A DNA stretch of 64,000 nt from Paenibacillus planticolens (GCF_013141725.1 NZ_WHNZ01000018.1:35790-99789), one strand, 5' to 3'; shown: positions 8,488 to 18,538, numbered from the stretch's first letter. The notes: generated from the sequence alone by a model not told the origin. Numbers and translations: made by a program.

Positions 8488-9321
8488 ATGGTAGCAACCA
8501 AAACCCGCTCCATTGCACGCGTGCTGACCTATCTCATGCTGGCTTTTTATGCGGTAATCACGATCATTCCGTTCTTGTGGGCGCTCTCCGCTTCGTTCAA
8601 GACGCTAGCGGAAATCTCTACAACCGGATTATCGTTTATTCCCAAGCATTTTACACTTGATAATTACAAATACATCTTCACAAGCGAGCAAATGTTCCCG
8701 CGCTGGTTCCTAAACAGTGTCCTGGTGGGCGTCTCCGTTACCCTGCTCAATTTGCTGCTGAATTCTCTGGCCGGGTATTCCTTAGCCCGTTTCGACTTTC
8801 CCGGCAATAAACTTATTTTCTTCTTTATTTTAACGATTCTGATGGTGCCGGATAAAGTTACGCTTATTCCGCAATATTTGATCATCAAAGACCTCGGATG
8901 GCTGAACAGCTTTCGCTCTTTGATCATTCCAGCCGCGGTGCAAGCCACTTATATTTTCATGATGCGCCAATTTTTCATTAGTTTCCCTAAGGAATTAGAG
9001 GAAGCAGCCGAAATGGACGGCATGAGCCGTATCGGCATGTTCTTCCGGGTAGCGCTGCCGCTGGCTGGACCGCCGCTCGCTGCTATGGCAATTTTCACCT
9101 TCATGGGTTCGTGGAATGAATTCTTGAAACCATTGCTCTTCATGTCAGAGCGCGCTATGTTCACCCTCCCGCTAGGGTTGAATACATTCAAAGGCCAATA
9201 CATTTCATATTGGAACTATATCATGGCGGCATCCATGATTTTCACATTGCCAGCTCTGCTAGTATATGTATTCGGTAATAAGTTTTTCATCAAAGGCATT
9301 ACCTTTACAGGAACCAAATAA
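8488..9321 (+). CDS. Sugar ABC transporter permease, MalG/UgpE type
   Basis: 277 aa, six predicted membrane helices, with the EAA motif EAAEMDGMSRIGMFFRVALP and the typical PFLWALSASFKT start. It is the second half of the permease heterodimer, separated from the first by 17 bp carrying an AGAGGAGAG ribosome site. It is the last gene of the operon and is followed at once by a terminator. Confidence 0.93.
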   Translation: MVATKTRSIARVLTYLMLAFYAVITIIPFLWALSASFKTLAEISTTGLSFIPKHFTLDNYKYIFTSEQMFPRWFLNSVLVGVSVTLLNLLLNSLAGYSLARFDFPGNKLIFFFILTILMVPDKVTLIPQYLIIKDLGWLNSFRSLIIPAAVQATYIFMMRQFFISFPKELEEAAEMDGMSRIGMFFRVALPLAGPPLAAMAIFTFMGSWNEFLKPLLFMSERAMFTLPLGLNTFKGQYISYWNYIMAASMIFTLPALLVYVFGNKFFIKGITFTGTK

Positions 9322-9332
9322 AACAAAACACG

Positions 9333-9365
9333 AAACCGCCGATACTCCTTTTCGGCGGTTTTTTT
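9333..9365 (+). terminator. Terminator of the carbohydrate operon
   Basis: AAACCGCCG (9333-9341) pairs with CGGCGGTTT (9353-9361), followed by a T tract. Confidence 0.9.
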
Positions 9366-9466
9366 GATGGCTTGAGCGGGTAGAGCAAGTACTAAAATCT
9401 CTTTGTTCACGATACATATGGTAGTACAGGCTTTTCACTCATTCGTATGTAAAGGAGCCGCTGTAC

Positions 9467-10906
9467 ATGCCACTCTACATCAGAAAAGCAATCTTCTATG
9501 TATCGGTCGCCCTCGGATTGTTAAGTATTATAAGCATCTCTTTATACATTTATGGCTCTCAAAGCACATTGCCTCCTAAATTCACTGTGGCTGGCTGGCG
9601 GGTCGGCGGCATGCCTTACGATAAGTTTCAAGAACAATTCGAAGAGAGGTTGCGGCTACTCTCAGCCTTTCCCGTTCAATTGCAAACCTCATATCCGAAC
9701 ATCGCCAATCGACAATTGACCCTGGGACAGCTAGGTGTCGAATATCATAACGACAGATTGACCCAATCTCTTGAAAAGTTGTTTCAAGCTCCGCCCCTCG
9801 AGCGAATAAATGCCCGCTGGCAGCTTCGTCATACGGATATTCCGCTTGAGGTCGAGGTTAATCAAACACAGCTGAGCGCTTCGGTTAAAGAGGCTTGGAA
9901 GGATCTCTACAGTCAGCAGCCTGCTCCGGCCAAACGAATCGTTACTGCCCAAGACACGCTCAACTACGAAGCGGAGCGCAGGGTGCTTCGCATCGATACC
10001 GTACATTTGGGGGAACATTTGAAAGAAATCGCCCCCTCCATTTCCTATATTCATAATGCCGCTCCAATTCGGTTGACGCTTCCTTTGTACGAACAAAGCC
10101 CTGCAGTAACTGTGGACACCTTGAAGAAGCAAGGCATCGATCGCAAAATATCCGAATTCACAACCACCTTTCCCGCTTCAGGCGAAGGGAGGATTCACAA
10201 TATTCGTTCCACCGCCGCGTCGATTCAAGATTTGCTCATGGCTCCGGGAGAAACGTTTGATTATAGCAAAATCATCGCCCAAACCGAAACCCAATTCGGC
10301 TATAAGGAAGCTCCGGTTATTCTAAACGGCAAGCTCGTACCAGGCATCGGCGGCGGCATATGCCAAGTTTCGACAACACTGTACAATGCTGTTCTGCGAA
10401 GTGGACTGGCCATTGTAGAAAGGCGCAACCACTCCCTGCCTGTCAGCTATGTGACACTCGGGCAAGATGCGACTTTTGCCAACGGATATATCAATTTCAA
10501 ATTCCGCAACAATACAGATGCGTACCTATTGATACGTACAGTGACTACGGATCGAGATGTTACCGTGAAGCTGTATGGGCACATGTCCCCTTCGGTAAGC
10601 TATGAGATTGAATCCAACATTGTAGAAACGATTCAGCCCCCCGTCAAATACTTGCATAATGCAAGTCTGGCTCCAGGAGCGACGCGGCCTATCAGCACGG
10701 GCAAACCCGGCTATAAGGTAGAAACCTATCGGATCAAAAGGGAAAATGGCGCCATCGTCAGCAAAGAACTCGTCTCGAAAGATCAATACTCTCCCGTACC
10801 GACCCTGGTGGCCTCTAACCGGGGTGACATTAAACCGGAAGACGGCGCCGCCGACCCTCCCCAGCCCATCCTAGAGGATGGCGTCAAAGGGCCTTCTTTC
10901 CGATAA
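9467..10906 (+). CDS. VanW-family envelope protein
   Basis: 479 aa. One N-terminal membrane anchor (about 8-32, no clear cleavage site) precedes a putative peptidoglycan-binding-4-like region (about 55-225) and the VanW domain (about 230-370, with GEGRIHNIRSTAASI, LMAPGETFDYSK, GGGICQVSTTLYNAVL and RRNHS). The C-terminal 90 residues resemble a G5-type domain. VanW proteins are named from vancomycin clusters but their molecular role is unknown; no vanA/B/X genes are nearby, so resistance should not be inferred. It is a single gene, with the ATG after AAAGGAG and its own terminator. Confidence 0.9.
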   Translation: MPLYIRKAIFYVSVALGLLSIISISLYIYGSQSTLPPKFTVAGWRVGGMPYDKFQEQFEERLRLLSAFPVQLQTSYPNIANRQLTLGQLGVEYHNDRLTQSLEKLFQAPPLERINARWQLRHTDIPLEVEVNQTQLSASVKEAWKDLYSQQPAPAKRIVTAQDTLNYEAERRVLRIDTVHLGEHLKEIAPSISYIHNAAPIRLTLPLYEQSPAVTVDTLKKQGIDRKISEFTTTFPASGEGRIHNIRSTAASIQDLLMAPGETFDYSKIIAQTETQFGYKEAPVILNGKLVPGIGGGICQVSTTLYNAVLRSGLAIVERRNHSLPVSYVTLGQDATFANGYINFKFRNNTDAYLLIRTVTTDRDVTVKLYGHMSPSVSYEIESNIVETIQPPVKYLHNASLAPGATRPISTGKPGYKVETYRIKRENGAIVSKELVSKDQYSPVPTLVASNRGDIKPEDGAADPPQPILEDGVKGPSFR

Positions 10907-10919
10907 AGCGTAAAACTTT

Positions 10920-10965
10920 TAAAGGTCATGTGACTGTAGTTACTAGGTCACTATGACTTTTTTTT
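10920..10965 (+). terminator. Terminator of the VanW-family gene
   Basis: An imperfect stem (AAGGTCATGTGAC against GTCACTATGACTT, with small bulges) is followed by T8. Confidence 0.75.
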
Positions 10966-11006
10966 ATTATGATAAGAATACGCAATACGAATAAGGAGGA
11001 TGAACG

Positions 11007-11804
11007 ATGAGCAAGATTGATTACTTCAAAGAATTACACTATCGACTGCGCGGACTTCCAGAGAAGGAGCGTCAAAATATATTATCGGTTTACGAGGAAT
11101 TGTTTCAAAAGGCGATTGAGAACGGCAAACACGAGGATGAGGTGGCACAATCGCTTGGCTACCCTCGCGTACCGAACTGGGATGCGCAGAAGGACGTGCC
11201 TGCCGCGACCAATCCGGAACCTGCGAAGAGCGCAGCCAAGGAGCCCGCTCCATTAACTCCGCAAGCTCCAGCTCCACAGGCTCCACAGGCTCCACAAACG
11301 AAACAAACTCCTCCAGCCTTCCAAGCACCGCCGTTAGAAAAAACATATACCAAACCTGAGCCGACAGCACCGCCTAAACATGCACCCGAAACAGGAGGCT
11401 TTCCCCCCTACACACCGCCTCCTCAGGGGAATCCTTATTACGCGCCTCAACCTCCTTACCCCTATCCGGTTAAGCAGGAATCAGGCATTAAGGCGATTAT
11501 CGTTTCCATTGCGCTTGGCTTTTTCAATCTTTTGTTTGTTGTAGGCCCATGGTTCGGTATTCTCGCAACGTTAATTGCGCTTTTTGTCTCGGGCTTTGCG
11601 CTGATCATCGCTCCCGTCGCCGGGATGGCGGGCAGCTTCATGGGCACGGTCGGCAGCGATCTGCAATTCATCGGCTTCGCCATGCTGGCTTGCTTCGGCT
11701 TAGGCGTTATCCTGACAACGCTCAGCACCTGGCTGATCAAAGTATTTTTCAAACTCAGCTGGTCGTACATCCGATTCAATGCCAAATTAATTAAGGGGGC
11801 TTAA
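11007..11804 (+). CDS. DUF1700/HAAS-domain membrane protein
   Basis: 265 aa. Residues 1-60 match the HAAS (DUF1700) signalling domain (SKIDYFKELHYRLRGLPEKE, then YEELFQKAIENGKHEDEVAQSLG). A long Pro/Ala/Gln-rich linker (about 70-155) leads into two or three membrane helices (about 160-250). Such proteins usually sit beside a DUF4097 protein, as here, and are suspected of envelope-stress sensing; a PadR regulator often accompanies them, but none is visible. It starts after AAGGAGGATGAACG and is followed 3 bp later by the DUF4097 gene, so the two are co-transcribed. Confidence 0.85.
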   Translation: MSKIDYFKELHYRLRGLPEKERQNILSVYEELFQKAIENGKHEDEVAQSLGYPRVPNWDAQKDVPAATNPEPAKSAAKEPAPLTPQAPAPQAPQAPQTKQTPPAFQAPPLEKTYTKPEPTAPPKHAPETGGFPPYTPPPQGNPYYAPQPPYPYPVKQESGIKAIIVSIALGFFNLLFVVGPWFGILATLIALFVSGFALIIAPVAGMAGSFMGTVGSDLQFIGFAMLACFGLGVILTTLSTWLIKVFFKLSWSYIRFNAKLIKGA

Positions 11805-11807
11805 GCC

Positions 11808-12695
11808 ATGAAACGTGGATATAAATTTTTCTTGCTGATCGGCTTTGCCTGCGTGGCAGTGGGTCTTGTCGGTGCGGCCGTTTCTTTCAAAACTCTGGAT
11901 CTCGACGCAGGCATTGCCAACATTGATTTTGAGAAAAAAATTTCGTCAACAAACATCGACACGCTTATTATTCAAAATGACGACTCAAGCGTAACTTTCA
12001 TCCCCTCAAATTCCGATGAAATCAAAGTGCGGCTGGTCGGTACGATGCGAGAGGCTAACGCGCCTAACTGCACTATGGAAGCAACGACAGAGGGAAGCAA
12101 CGTTTGGCGGGTCGATGTCTGTACAAAGACGAAAAATCATTTCAATTTTGGTTTTGATATTAGCGAACTCAAAAATCTAATAGCCGGCCGCAGCTTCGGT
12201 CTCAAAACCGAAGTCTCTCTTCCAGATAAAATGTACAAATCCATCACCGTTTCTTCCGATACCGGGAATATCAACTTTAAGGACCTAAAGTCGGAAAAAC
12301 TGACGGCCAGTACGGATACCGGCAACATTTCAATTGACCGCTACGAAGGTAAACAGATTAATTTTCAAGCGGACACAGGGAATATCAATATCCAGCAAGG
12401 TCAAGGTGATGTAAAGGTAAAAACCGATACAGGCGGCATTACGGCAAAATTAAGCGATATTGGCGATTCCGTCACTCTGGAATCCGATACCGGCAGTATC
12501 CGTCTTACACTGGATCCGACGCCTAAGAATGTCAGCTTCGATTTGAGCACAGATACCGGCAGCACCAATCTGGATGTGCCTGGTCTAACCGTAGATCGCA
12601 AAGACCGTCACTCCGCCAAAGGCACCCTTGGGGACGGCAGCAAAAAAGTGAAAGTCAGCGTGGATACCGGGTACGTTTCGGTCACAGGCAGATAA
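11808..12695 (+). CDS. DUF4097-family beta-repeat protein
   Basis: 295 aa with an N-terminal membrane anchor (about 5-27). The rest is a repetitive beta structure in which short DTG-containing units recur (SSDTGNINF, STDTGNISI, QADTGNINI, KTDTGGITA, ESDTGSIRL, STDTGSTNL, SVDTGYVSV), typical of a DUF4097 right-handed beta-helix. It is probably displayed outside the membrane. It forms a two-gene unit with the DUF1700 protein. The family relates to B. subtilis YvlB-type proteins; biochemical function is unknown. Confidence 0.88.
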   Translation: MKRGYKFFLLIGFACVAVGLVGAAVSFKTLDLDAGIANIDFEKKISSTNIDTLIIQNDDSSVTFIPSNSDEIKVRLVGTMREANAPNCTMEATTEGSNVWRVDVCTKTKNHFNFGFDISELKNLIAGRSFGLKTEVSLPDKMYKSITVSSDTGNINFKDLKSEKLTASTDTGNISIDRYEGKQINFQADTGNINIQQGQGDVKVKTDTGGITAKLSDIGDSVTLESDTGSIRLTLDPTPKNVSFDLSTDTGSTNLDVPGLTVDRKDRHSAKGTLGDGSKKVKVSVDTGYVSVTGR

Positions 12696-12700
12696 ACGGC

Positions 12701-12744
12701 AAAAAGCCTTCAATTCATCCAAACGGATGGGTTGAAGGCTTTTT
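12701..12744. terminator. Bidirectional terminator between the DUF4097 gene and argH
   Basis: AAAAAGCCTTCAA (12701 on) pairs with TTGAAGGCTTTTT (ending 12744), with an inner CATCC/GGATG stem. The A and T tracts on both sides let it serve the two convergent genes. Confidence 0.92.
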
Positions 12745-12753
12745 GATAACCGC

Positions 12754-14169
12754 TTATTTACTTTTCTCTGCATACTCTTGCAGCCACTCATTAGACTGCG
12801 CCAGCACTTGCTCTGCACGGGCAATGGCTTCGGATACTTGATTGCTTGCCGTTCCGCCGTAGACATTACGCGCATTAACGACTTGCTCCGGCTGCAGTAC
12901 TTCATAAATATCGGACTCAAACAACGAGGAAAATGTTTTGAATTCCTCGATGCTCATATCGAGCAAATATTTTTTGTTCTGAATGCAATACAGCACCGTT
13001 TTGCCGATGACTTCGTGCGCTTGACGGAATGGCAGCCCTTTGTTAACAAGATAATCGGCAATATCCGTAGCATTCGAGAAATCTTGATTCACGGCTTGTC
13101 TCATGCGATCCGTGTTCACTTTCATGGTAGCGACCATCGGAGCGAACAGTTGAAGCGCACCCTGCAGGGTACGAACCGTATCGAACATGCCTTCTTTATC
13201 TTCCTGCATGTCCTTGTTGTACGCCAGCGGCAGCGACTTCAGTACGGTCATCAGACCGAACAAGTTGCCGTAGACGCGGCCTGTTTTGCCACGAACTAGC
13301 TCTGCCACGTCCGGGTTTTTCTTCTGCGGCATGATCGAGCTGCCGGTACAGAAGGCATCATCCAGTTCGACGAACGCGAACTCGGTGGAAGACCAAAGCA
13401 CCATCTCCTCGCTGAAGCGAGAAAGGTGCATCATGATCATGGACGCATTCGAGAGGAACTCCAGGATGAAATCGCGGTCGCTGACCGCATCCAAGGAGTT
13501 CTCGTACACGCGTCCGAACCCTAGCTGCTCCGCCACGAAATGGCGGTCGATCGGGAACGTCGTGCCGGCGAGCGCGCCAGCGCCGAGCGGCAAAATGTCT
13601 ACGCGCTTGTAGCTGTCCTGCAGGCGCTCAAGGTCGCGCTGGAACATGCTGACGTAGGCCATCATATGATGCGCGAACAAGATCGGCTGCGCACGCTGAA
13701 GATGCGTATACCCCGGGATAATTGTATCGATGTTTTTCTTGGCTTGATCAAGAAGAGCTTCCTGCAATTTGATGAGATGTCCGACGAACTCAACCACCCG
13801 TTTGCGCAGGTAAAGATGCATATCCGTTGCCACCTGATCGTTACGGCTGCGGCCGGTGTGCAGCTTGCCGCCGACAGGTCCGATCAAATCGATCAGCGTC
13901 TTTTCGATATTCATGTGAATATCTTCATTCTGAATCGTATATTCCAGCTCGCCGCGGCGAATCATGCCTTGCACCGCATAGAGGCCATCTTTGATTTTCT
14001 CGACATCTTCCGCAGGAAGAATGCCGCATTTCCCAAGCATCGTAACATGGGCCAAGCTGCCTTGAATATCTTCCTCGGCTAACTCTTTATCAAACATAAT
14101 CGATGCTGTATATTCTTCAACCAATTGGTCGGTTTGTTTCGTAAATCGTCCACCCCATAGCTTTGACAC
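12754..14169 (-). CDS. argH: Argininosuccinate lyase
   Basis: 471 aa. The GTG at 14169 is chosen because AGGAG lies 8 nt upstream and the protein then begins [13 protein letters not shown] like its family; a longer frame adds 14 unrelated residues. It splits argininosuccinate to arginine and fumarate, the last step of arginine synthesis. The fumarase/aspartase superfamily signature [12 protein letters not shown] is present, as are [11 protein letters not shown] and the THLQRAQP segment. It is the final gene of the argCJBDFGH operon and abuts a bidirectional terminator. Confidence 0.97.
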   Translation of the reverse strand: MSKLWGGRFTKQTDQLVEEYTASIMFDKELAEEDIQGSLAHVTMLGKCGILPAEDVEKIKDGLYAVQGMIRRGELEYTIQNEDIHMNIEKTLIDLIGPVGGKLHTGRSRNDQVATDMHLYLRKRVVEFVGHLIKLQEALLDQAKKNIDTIIPGYTHLQRAQPILFAHHMMAYVSMFQRDLERLQDSYKRVDILPLGAGALAGTTFPIDRHFVAEQLGFGRVYENSLDAVSDRDFILEFLSNASMIMMHLSRFSEEMVLWSSTEFAFVELDDAFCTGSSIMPQKKNPDVAELVRGKTGRVYGNLFGLMTVLKSLPLAYNKDMQEDKEGMFDTVRTLQGALQLFAPMVATMKVNTDRMRQAVNQDFSNATDIADYLVNKGLPFRQAHEVIGKTVLYCIQNKKYLLDMSIEEFKTFSSLFESDIYEVLQPEQVVNARNVYGGTASNQVSEAIARAEQVLAQSNEWLQEYAEKSK

Positions 14170-14201
14170 GTGCACCACTCCTCTCTGATTTACAGCCCAA
14201 A

Positions 14202-14222
14202 GGCTTTCCACGAGGGAAAGCC
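14202..14222 (-). other. Small intercistronic hairpin between argG and argH
   Basis: GGCTTTCC and GGAAAGCC pair around a 5-nt loop. There is no T tract, so it is more likely an mRNA-stability or processing element than a terminator. Confidence 0.4.
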
Positions 14223-14244
14223 CGGTTTCACAGCCTATATTGAC

Positions 14245-15483
14245 TTATTTCTTTGCGTTTTGCTCGACACCCGAAGATACTTTCAAACGAAGTGCATTCA
14301 AGTGAATGAAGCCAGTCGCATCGCCTTGATCGTAAGCTTTCGTCGGATCAGCTTCCATCGTCGCAATATCCGGATTGTACAAGGATACCGGACTTTTCAC
14401 GCCAGCTCCGATTACGTTGCCTTTGTACAATTTCAAGCGAACTGTACCGGATACGTTCTTTTGGCTTTCTGCAACAAGCGCTTGAATCGCCAAACGCTCA
14501 GGAGCAAACCAGAAGCCGTTGTATACAAGGCTTGCGTATTTGGAAATCAGGGAATCACGAAGGTGCATCACATCGCGGTCCATCGTCAGGGATTCCATTT
14601 TGCGGTGAGCCGTGAACAGGATCGTACCGCCCGGAGTTTCGTACACGCCGCGGCTCTTCATGCCCACGAAACGGTTCTCAACCATATCTACACGGCCAAT
14701 ACCGTGCTTGCCGCCGATTTCATTCAAAGTTTCCATAACTTGAAGCGGAGTCAGCTTCGCGCCGTTAATCGCAACGCAGTCGCCTTTCTCGAACTCAAGC
14801 TCAATGTATTCCGCTTGATCCGGCGCATCTTCAGGAGCTACGCTCAGAACGTACATGTCTTTATTGCTGTCAGCCGCTGCATCGAACCAAGGATCTTCCA
14901 GCATGCCGCTCTCGAAGGAGATGTGCAGCAGGTTGCGATCTGTCGAATACGGCTTCGCAGCGGAAGCTGTTACCGGAATGCCATGCTTCTCGGCATACGC
15001 GATCATTTCTGCACGGCCCGGGAACTGCTCGCGGAATTCTTCCAAACGCCAAGGCGCGATCACCGAAATCTCAGGTGCAAGCGCCGCAGCTGTCAGCTCG
15101 AAGCGTACTTGGTCGTTTCCTTTGCCGGTTGCGCCATGCGCAATCGCCGTAGCGCCTTCTGCGCGGGCGATTTCAACCATGCGCTTCGCGATCAGCGGAC
15201 GCGCAATGCTCGTGCCGAGCAGGTATTGCCCTTCATATAGAGCCGCCGCTTGGAACATCGGGTTGATGAAATCCTTCGCGAACTCGTCACGCAGGTCGTC
15301 GATGTAGATTTTGGATGCGCCGGTTTGAAGCGCTTTTTCCTCTAGACCGTCCAACTCGTCTTTTTGCCCAATATCAGCAGTAAAAGCAATAATTTCGGCG
15401 TCGTAAGTCTCCTTGAGCCATTTCAAAATAACCGATGTATCCAGTCCGCCGGAATAAGCGAGTACGATTTTTTCCTTAGCCAT
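14245..15483 (-). CDS. argG: Argininosuccinate synthase
   Basis: 412 aa. It joins citrulline and aspartate with ATP. The PP-loop motif [16 protein letters not shown] is at residues 8-23, and [14 protein letters not shown] and [14 protein letters not shown] mark the citrulline/aspartate sites. The full length matches the family. It lies between argF and argH in the operon. A long open frame on the opposite strand is a by-product of codon bias, not a gene. Confidence 0.97.
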   Translation of the reverse strand: MAKEKIVLAYSGGLDTSVILKWLKETYDAEIIAFTADIGQKDELDGLEEKALQTGASKIYIDDLRDEFAKDFINPMFQAAALYEGQYLLGTSIARPLIAKRMVEIARAEGATAIAHGATGKGNDQVRFELTAAALAPEISVIAPWRLEEFREQFPGRAEMIAYAEKHGIPVTASAAKPYSTDRNLLHISFESGMLEDPWFDAAADSNKDMYVLSVAPEDAPDQAEYIELEFEKGDCVAINGAKLTPLQVMETLNEIGGKHGIGRVDMVENRFVGMKSRGVYETPGGTILFTAHRKMESLTMDRDVMHLRDSLISKYASLVYNGFWFAPERLAIQALVAESQKNVSGTVRLKLYKGNVIGAGVKSPVSLYNPDIATMEADPTKAYDQGDATGFIHLNALRLKVSSGVEQNAKK

Positions 15484-15517
15484 GTCTACTAATCTCTCCG
15501 TTTCCTCTATCTATTTA

Positions 15518-16486
15518 TTATATCATGGTTGCGGCCATAATAGCCTTTTGCGCATGAAGACGATTCTCTGCTTGGTCGAAAATAATCGAATGCGCGCCGT
15601 CAATGACGCCCTCGCTCACTTCTTCCCCGCGGTGTGCAGGCAAGCAGTGCATGAACAAGTAATCCGATTTGGCATACTTCACAAGATCTTCGTTGATTTG
15701 GTAATTTTTGAAAGCAATCTCACGCTCTTGCTGCTCGGCCTCGAAGCCCATGCTAGCCCAAACATCCGTGTAAACGATGTCCGCATTCTCGATCGCTTCG
15801 CGAGGGTCGCGCGTCAGAAGCACGCTGCCGCCATATTGCGCAGCATTTTCCTTAGAATTCTGAATCACTTCTTGGTCAGGATCATAACCTTCCGGTGAAG
15901 CAATCGCGAAGTCCATCCCTAATTTGCTCGCGCCTACCATTAAGGAATGCACCATGTTGTTGCCGTCCCCAATGTAGGCCACTTTAATGCCTTTCAGGCG
16001 GCCCTTTTTCTCAAGCACAGTCTGGTAATCGGCCATAACTTGGCAAGGATGCGCATAATCCGTCAATCCGTTAATAACTGGAACAGTTGCTCCGCGAGCA
16101 AGGTCAATGACTTTGCGGTGCTCGTACGTACGGATCATAATGCCGTCCAGGTAACGGGACAGTGTTTGTGCCGTATCCCAAACGGTTTCTCCGCGTCCAA
16201 GCTGCAGGTCGTTTTTGCTCAAGAAAAGCGCCTGACCTCCAAGCTGGTACATTCCGACTTCAAAAGAAACACGCGTGCGCGTCGAGGATTTCTCGAAAAT
16301 CATCCCGAGCGTTTTGCCTGCCAGCACAGCATGAGGCTCTCTAGCCTTTTGCTTGCGCTTAAGTTCAATCCCATAGTGAATTAAATATTCAAGTTCTTCC
16401 GGTGTATAATCAGCCAGAGCAAGAAAATCCTTGCCTTTCAACTGGGCGGCCATTTCTTCTTGTAAGGTAACGTTCATTTCATTCAA
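15518..16486 (-). CDS. argF: Ornithine carbamoyltransferase
   Basis: 322 aa (319 if the second ATG at 16477 is used; the ribosome site GGAGAGAGG allows either). It makes citrulline from ornithine and carbamoyl phosphate. Carbamoyl-phosphate motif SSTRTR (about 66-71), HPCQ (about 147-150), ornithine-site DVWASMG and HCLPAHRG are all present. It sits between argD and argG. No carAB genes lie in this operon, so carbamoyl phosphate must come from elsewhere in the genome. Confidence 0.96.
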   Translation of the reverse strand: MNEMNVTLQEEMAAQLKGKDFLALADYTPEELEYLIHYGIELKRKQKAREPHAVLAGKTLGMIFEKSSTRTRVSFEVGMYQLGGQALFLSKNDLQLGRGETVWDTAQTLSRYLDGIMIRTYEHRKVIDLARGATVPVINGLTDYAHPCQVMADYQTVLEKKGRLKGIKVAYIGDGNNMVHSLMVGASKLGMDFAIASPEGYDPDQEVIQNSKENAAQYGGSVLLTRDPREAIENADIVYTDVWASMGFEAEQQEREIAFKNYQINEDLVKYAKSDYLFMHCLPAHRGEEVSEGVIDGAHSIIFDQAENRLHAQKAIMAATMI

Positions 16487-16505
16487 CCTCTCTCCATGTT
16501 ACTCA

Positions 16506-17702
16506 CTAGATGCTGCTGATCGTCGATGCCTTCTCTGCGAGGACAGCGCACAGCACATCCAGCCCTTGATCCAAATCGGCTTGCGGTATATTTAACGCTG
16601 GCACTAAACGAATGACGTTCGGCCCGGCAGGAATAACAAGTACGCCTCTTTTATGAACTTCACTAATAATTTCACCTGCTGGCTGCGTGCACTCAATCCC
16701 GATCAAAAGCCCAATACCGCGAATTTTCGCGATGAGCGGATTGCCGGCAAGCTTGCTTTCCAGCTTCTTAATCGTGTACTCGCCTACTTCCGCCGCACGC
16801 TCAGGCAGTTTAGTCGAAATAATCGTATCCACCGCCGCAAAACCCGCAGCCGTCGCAATCGGCGTACCGCCAAACGTCGAACCATGGCTGCCAGCGCTAA
16901 ACGCTTCAGCAAGGAAAGCTTTCCCCAGCATAGCGCCAATCGGGAACCCGCCGCCTAGGCCTTTGGCCAATGTGAAAATATCCGGCTCAACTCCATAGTG
17001 CTCATAGGCAAAAAGCTTGCCAGTACGCCCAACGCCCGTTTGGATTTCATCCGCAATTAAAAGCAGATTCTCCTGCTTGCACAGCTCTGCCAGTTGTTTC
17101 ACGAACTCAGGATCAGCCGGCAATACGCCGCCTTCCCCCTGTACCATTTCCAGCATGATGGCGCATGTTTTGTCGTTCACGAGACTGCGGACAGCCTCGA
17201 TATCGTTATAGGGTGCATAGACGAAGCCCCCAGGAAGCGGATGGAACCCTTCCTTCACTTTGTCTTGACCTGTAGCGGTCAACGTCGCCAGTGTCCGTCC
17301 ATGGAACGACATGTTGAACGTGATAATCTCATACCGACCGTTGTTCAACACCTTTTGATTGTAACGGCGTGCCAGCTTGATTGCGGCCTCGTTCGCCTCT
17401 GCTCCTGTGGAACAGAAAAACACAGCATCTGCACAGCTGTTATCCGTCAGTAAGGAAGCTAGTTTCTCCTGGTTCGGAATATGGAAAAGGTTGCTCACAT
17501 GCCACAGCTGATCCAACTGCTGGACAAGCTGCTCCTTCACTTCTTTAGGCGCGTGCCCGAGGTTCGCAACTGCGATACCGCTCATCAAGTCGATGTACTC
17601 TTTGCCCGTATCGTCCCACAGTCGGCTGCCCTCCCCCTTCACCAGTGTAATTGGATATCTGGCGTACGTTGGAAAGAGCGAGCTTTTACCCGTTTCACTC
17701 AT
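16506..17702 (-). CDS. argD: Acetylornithine aminotransferase
   Basis: 398 aa from the ATG at 17702, eight bases after AGGAGG; an ATG two codons earlier is too close to that site. A class-III PLP aminotransferase that transfers an amino group from glutamate to N-acetylglutamate semialdehyde. The PLP lysine lies in TLAKGLGGGFPIGAML, with FCSTGAEANEAAIKLAR binding the phosphate and LIADEIQTGVGRTG holding the ring Asp. Operon position between argB and argF supports acetylornithine rather than another omega-amino acid as substrate. Confidence 0.95.
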   Translation of the reverse strand: MSETGKSSLFPTYARYPITLVKGEGSRLWDDTGKEYIDLMSGIAVANLGHAPKEVKEQLVQQLDQLWHVSNLFHIPNQEKLASLLTDNSCADAVFFCSTGAEANEAAIKLARRYNQKVLNNGRYEIITFNMSFHGRTLATLTATGQDKVKEGFHPLPGGFVYAPYNDIEAVRSLVNDKTCAIMLEMVQGEGGVLPADPEFVKQLAELCKQENLLLIADEIQTGVGRTGKLFAYEHYGVEPDIFTLAKGLGGGFPIGAMLGKAFLAEAFSAGSHGSTFGGTPIATAAGFAAVDTIISTKLPERAAEVGEYTIKKLESKLAGNPLIAKIRGIGLLIGIECTQPAGEIISEVHKRGVLVIPAGPNVIRLVPALNIPQADLDQGLDVLCAVLAEKASTISSI

Positions 17703-17723
17703 GTACATTCCCTCCTTATAGTG

Positions 17724-18515
17724 TTATCGTACAATTCTTGTACCGATTCCCGTGCCCTTCAGCACTTTGCTAAGCACATTCGGCTCCGCTCCATTCACAA
17801 TCACAACTTCCTGTACCTTGCCCTGAATGCATGCAATCGCTGCACGAACCTTCGGAATCATGCCGCCGTAAATGTCGCCATTAGCAATCATTTCTTCGAT
17901 CTCTGCAACGCTCACAACAGGCAGCACCTGCTTCTCGCCGTCAACTGTCTTCATAATTCCCGGTACATCAGTCACGACAACCATCTGCTCCACACCCAGG
18001 TGGGAAGCAACCGCGCCAGCCGCCGTATCCGCGTTGATATTGTAACGCTGTCCGCCATCTTCCCCAAGCCCGACCGGCGCAATAACCGGAATGTAGCCCA
18101 TGTTCACGATGCCCTGGATCAGCTCCGCATTCACCTTCGTCACATCGCCGACAAGGCCGACTTCATCGCTGTTCGCAACCGGCTTCGCTTCAATCAAATG
18201 TCCATCCACACCTGACAATCCTAGCGCTGCTGCGCCTGTCAATTGAATCCGGCGTACGATCTCTTTGTTGATCTGACCGGAAAGCACCATCTCCACAACG
18301 TCCAGCACCGCTTCGTTCGTCACCCGAAGGCCGTTCACGAAGCCGGATTCAATGCCCAGCTTGCCGAGCGTTTCCGAAATCGCCGGGCCGCCGCCGTGCA
18401 CGATAACCGTTACAATGCCTTCCTCCTGAAGCTGACACATATCTTCAAAAAAGCTGGCAGGCAGCGCCGCAAGCGTGCTGCCTCCGCATTTCATCACAAA
18501 GCAATTGTTCTTCAC
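17724..18515 (-). CDS. argB: Acetylglutamate kinase
   Basis: 263 aa from a GTG start after GGGGAACG. It phosphorylates N-acetylglutamate. The amino-acid kinase motifs MKCGGS, HGGGPAISETL, NGLRVTNEAVLDVVEMVLSG and NINADTAAGAVA are intact. It has the short N-terminus of the arginine-insensitive class, without the extra N-terminal helix of arginine-inhibited enzymes, as expected where the cyclic pathway is run by argJ. It is flanked by argJ upstream and argD downstream. Confidence 0.96.
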   Translation of the reverse strand: MKNNCFVMKCGGSTLAALPASFFEDMCQLQEEGIVTVIVHGGGPAISETLGKLGIESGFVNGLRVTNEAVLDVVEMVLSGQINKEIVRRIQLTGAAALGLSGVDGHLIEAKPVANSDEVGLVGDVTKVNAELIQGIVNMGYIPVIAPVGLGEDGGQRYNINADTAAGAVASHLGVEQMVVVTDVPGIMKTVDGEKQVLPVVSVAEIEEMIANGDIYGGMIPKVRAAIACIQGKVQEVVIVNGAEPNVLSKVLKGTGIGTRIVR

Positions 18516-18538
18516 TGCGTTCGTTCCCCTTTGCTTCC

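Noticed and set aside
9467..10906. Vancomycin-resistance gene
   Set aside because: VanW-domain proteins are widespread and no vanHAX or vanRS genes are present.
14170..15240. 356-codon open frame antisense to argG
   Set aside because: The opposite strand encodes a complete, motif-rich argG; the antisense frame has no family features and reflects codon bias.
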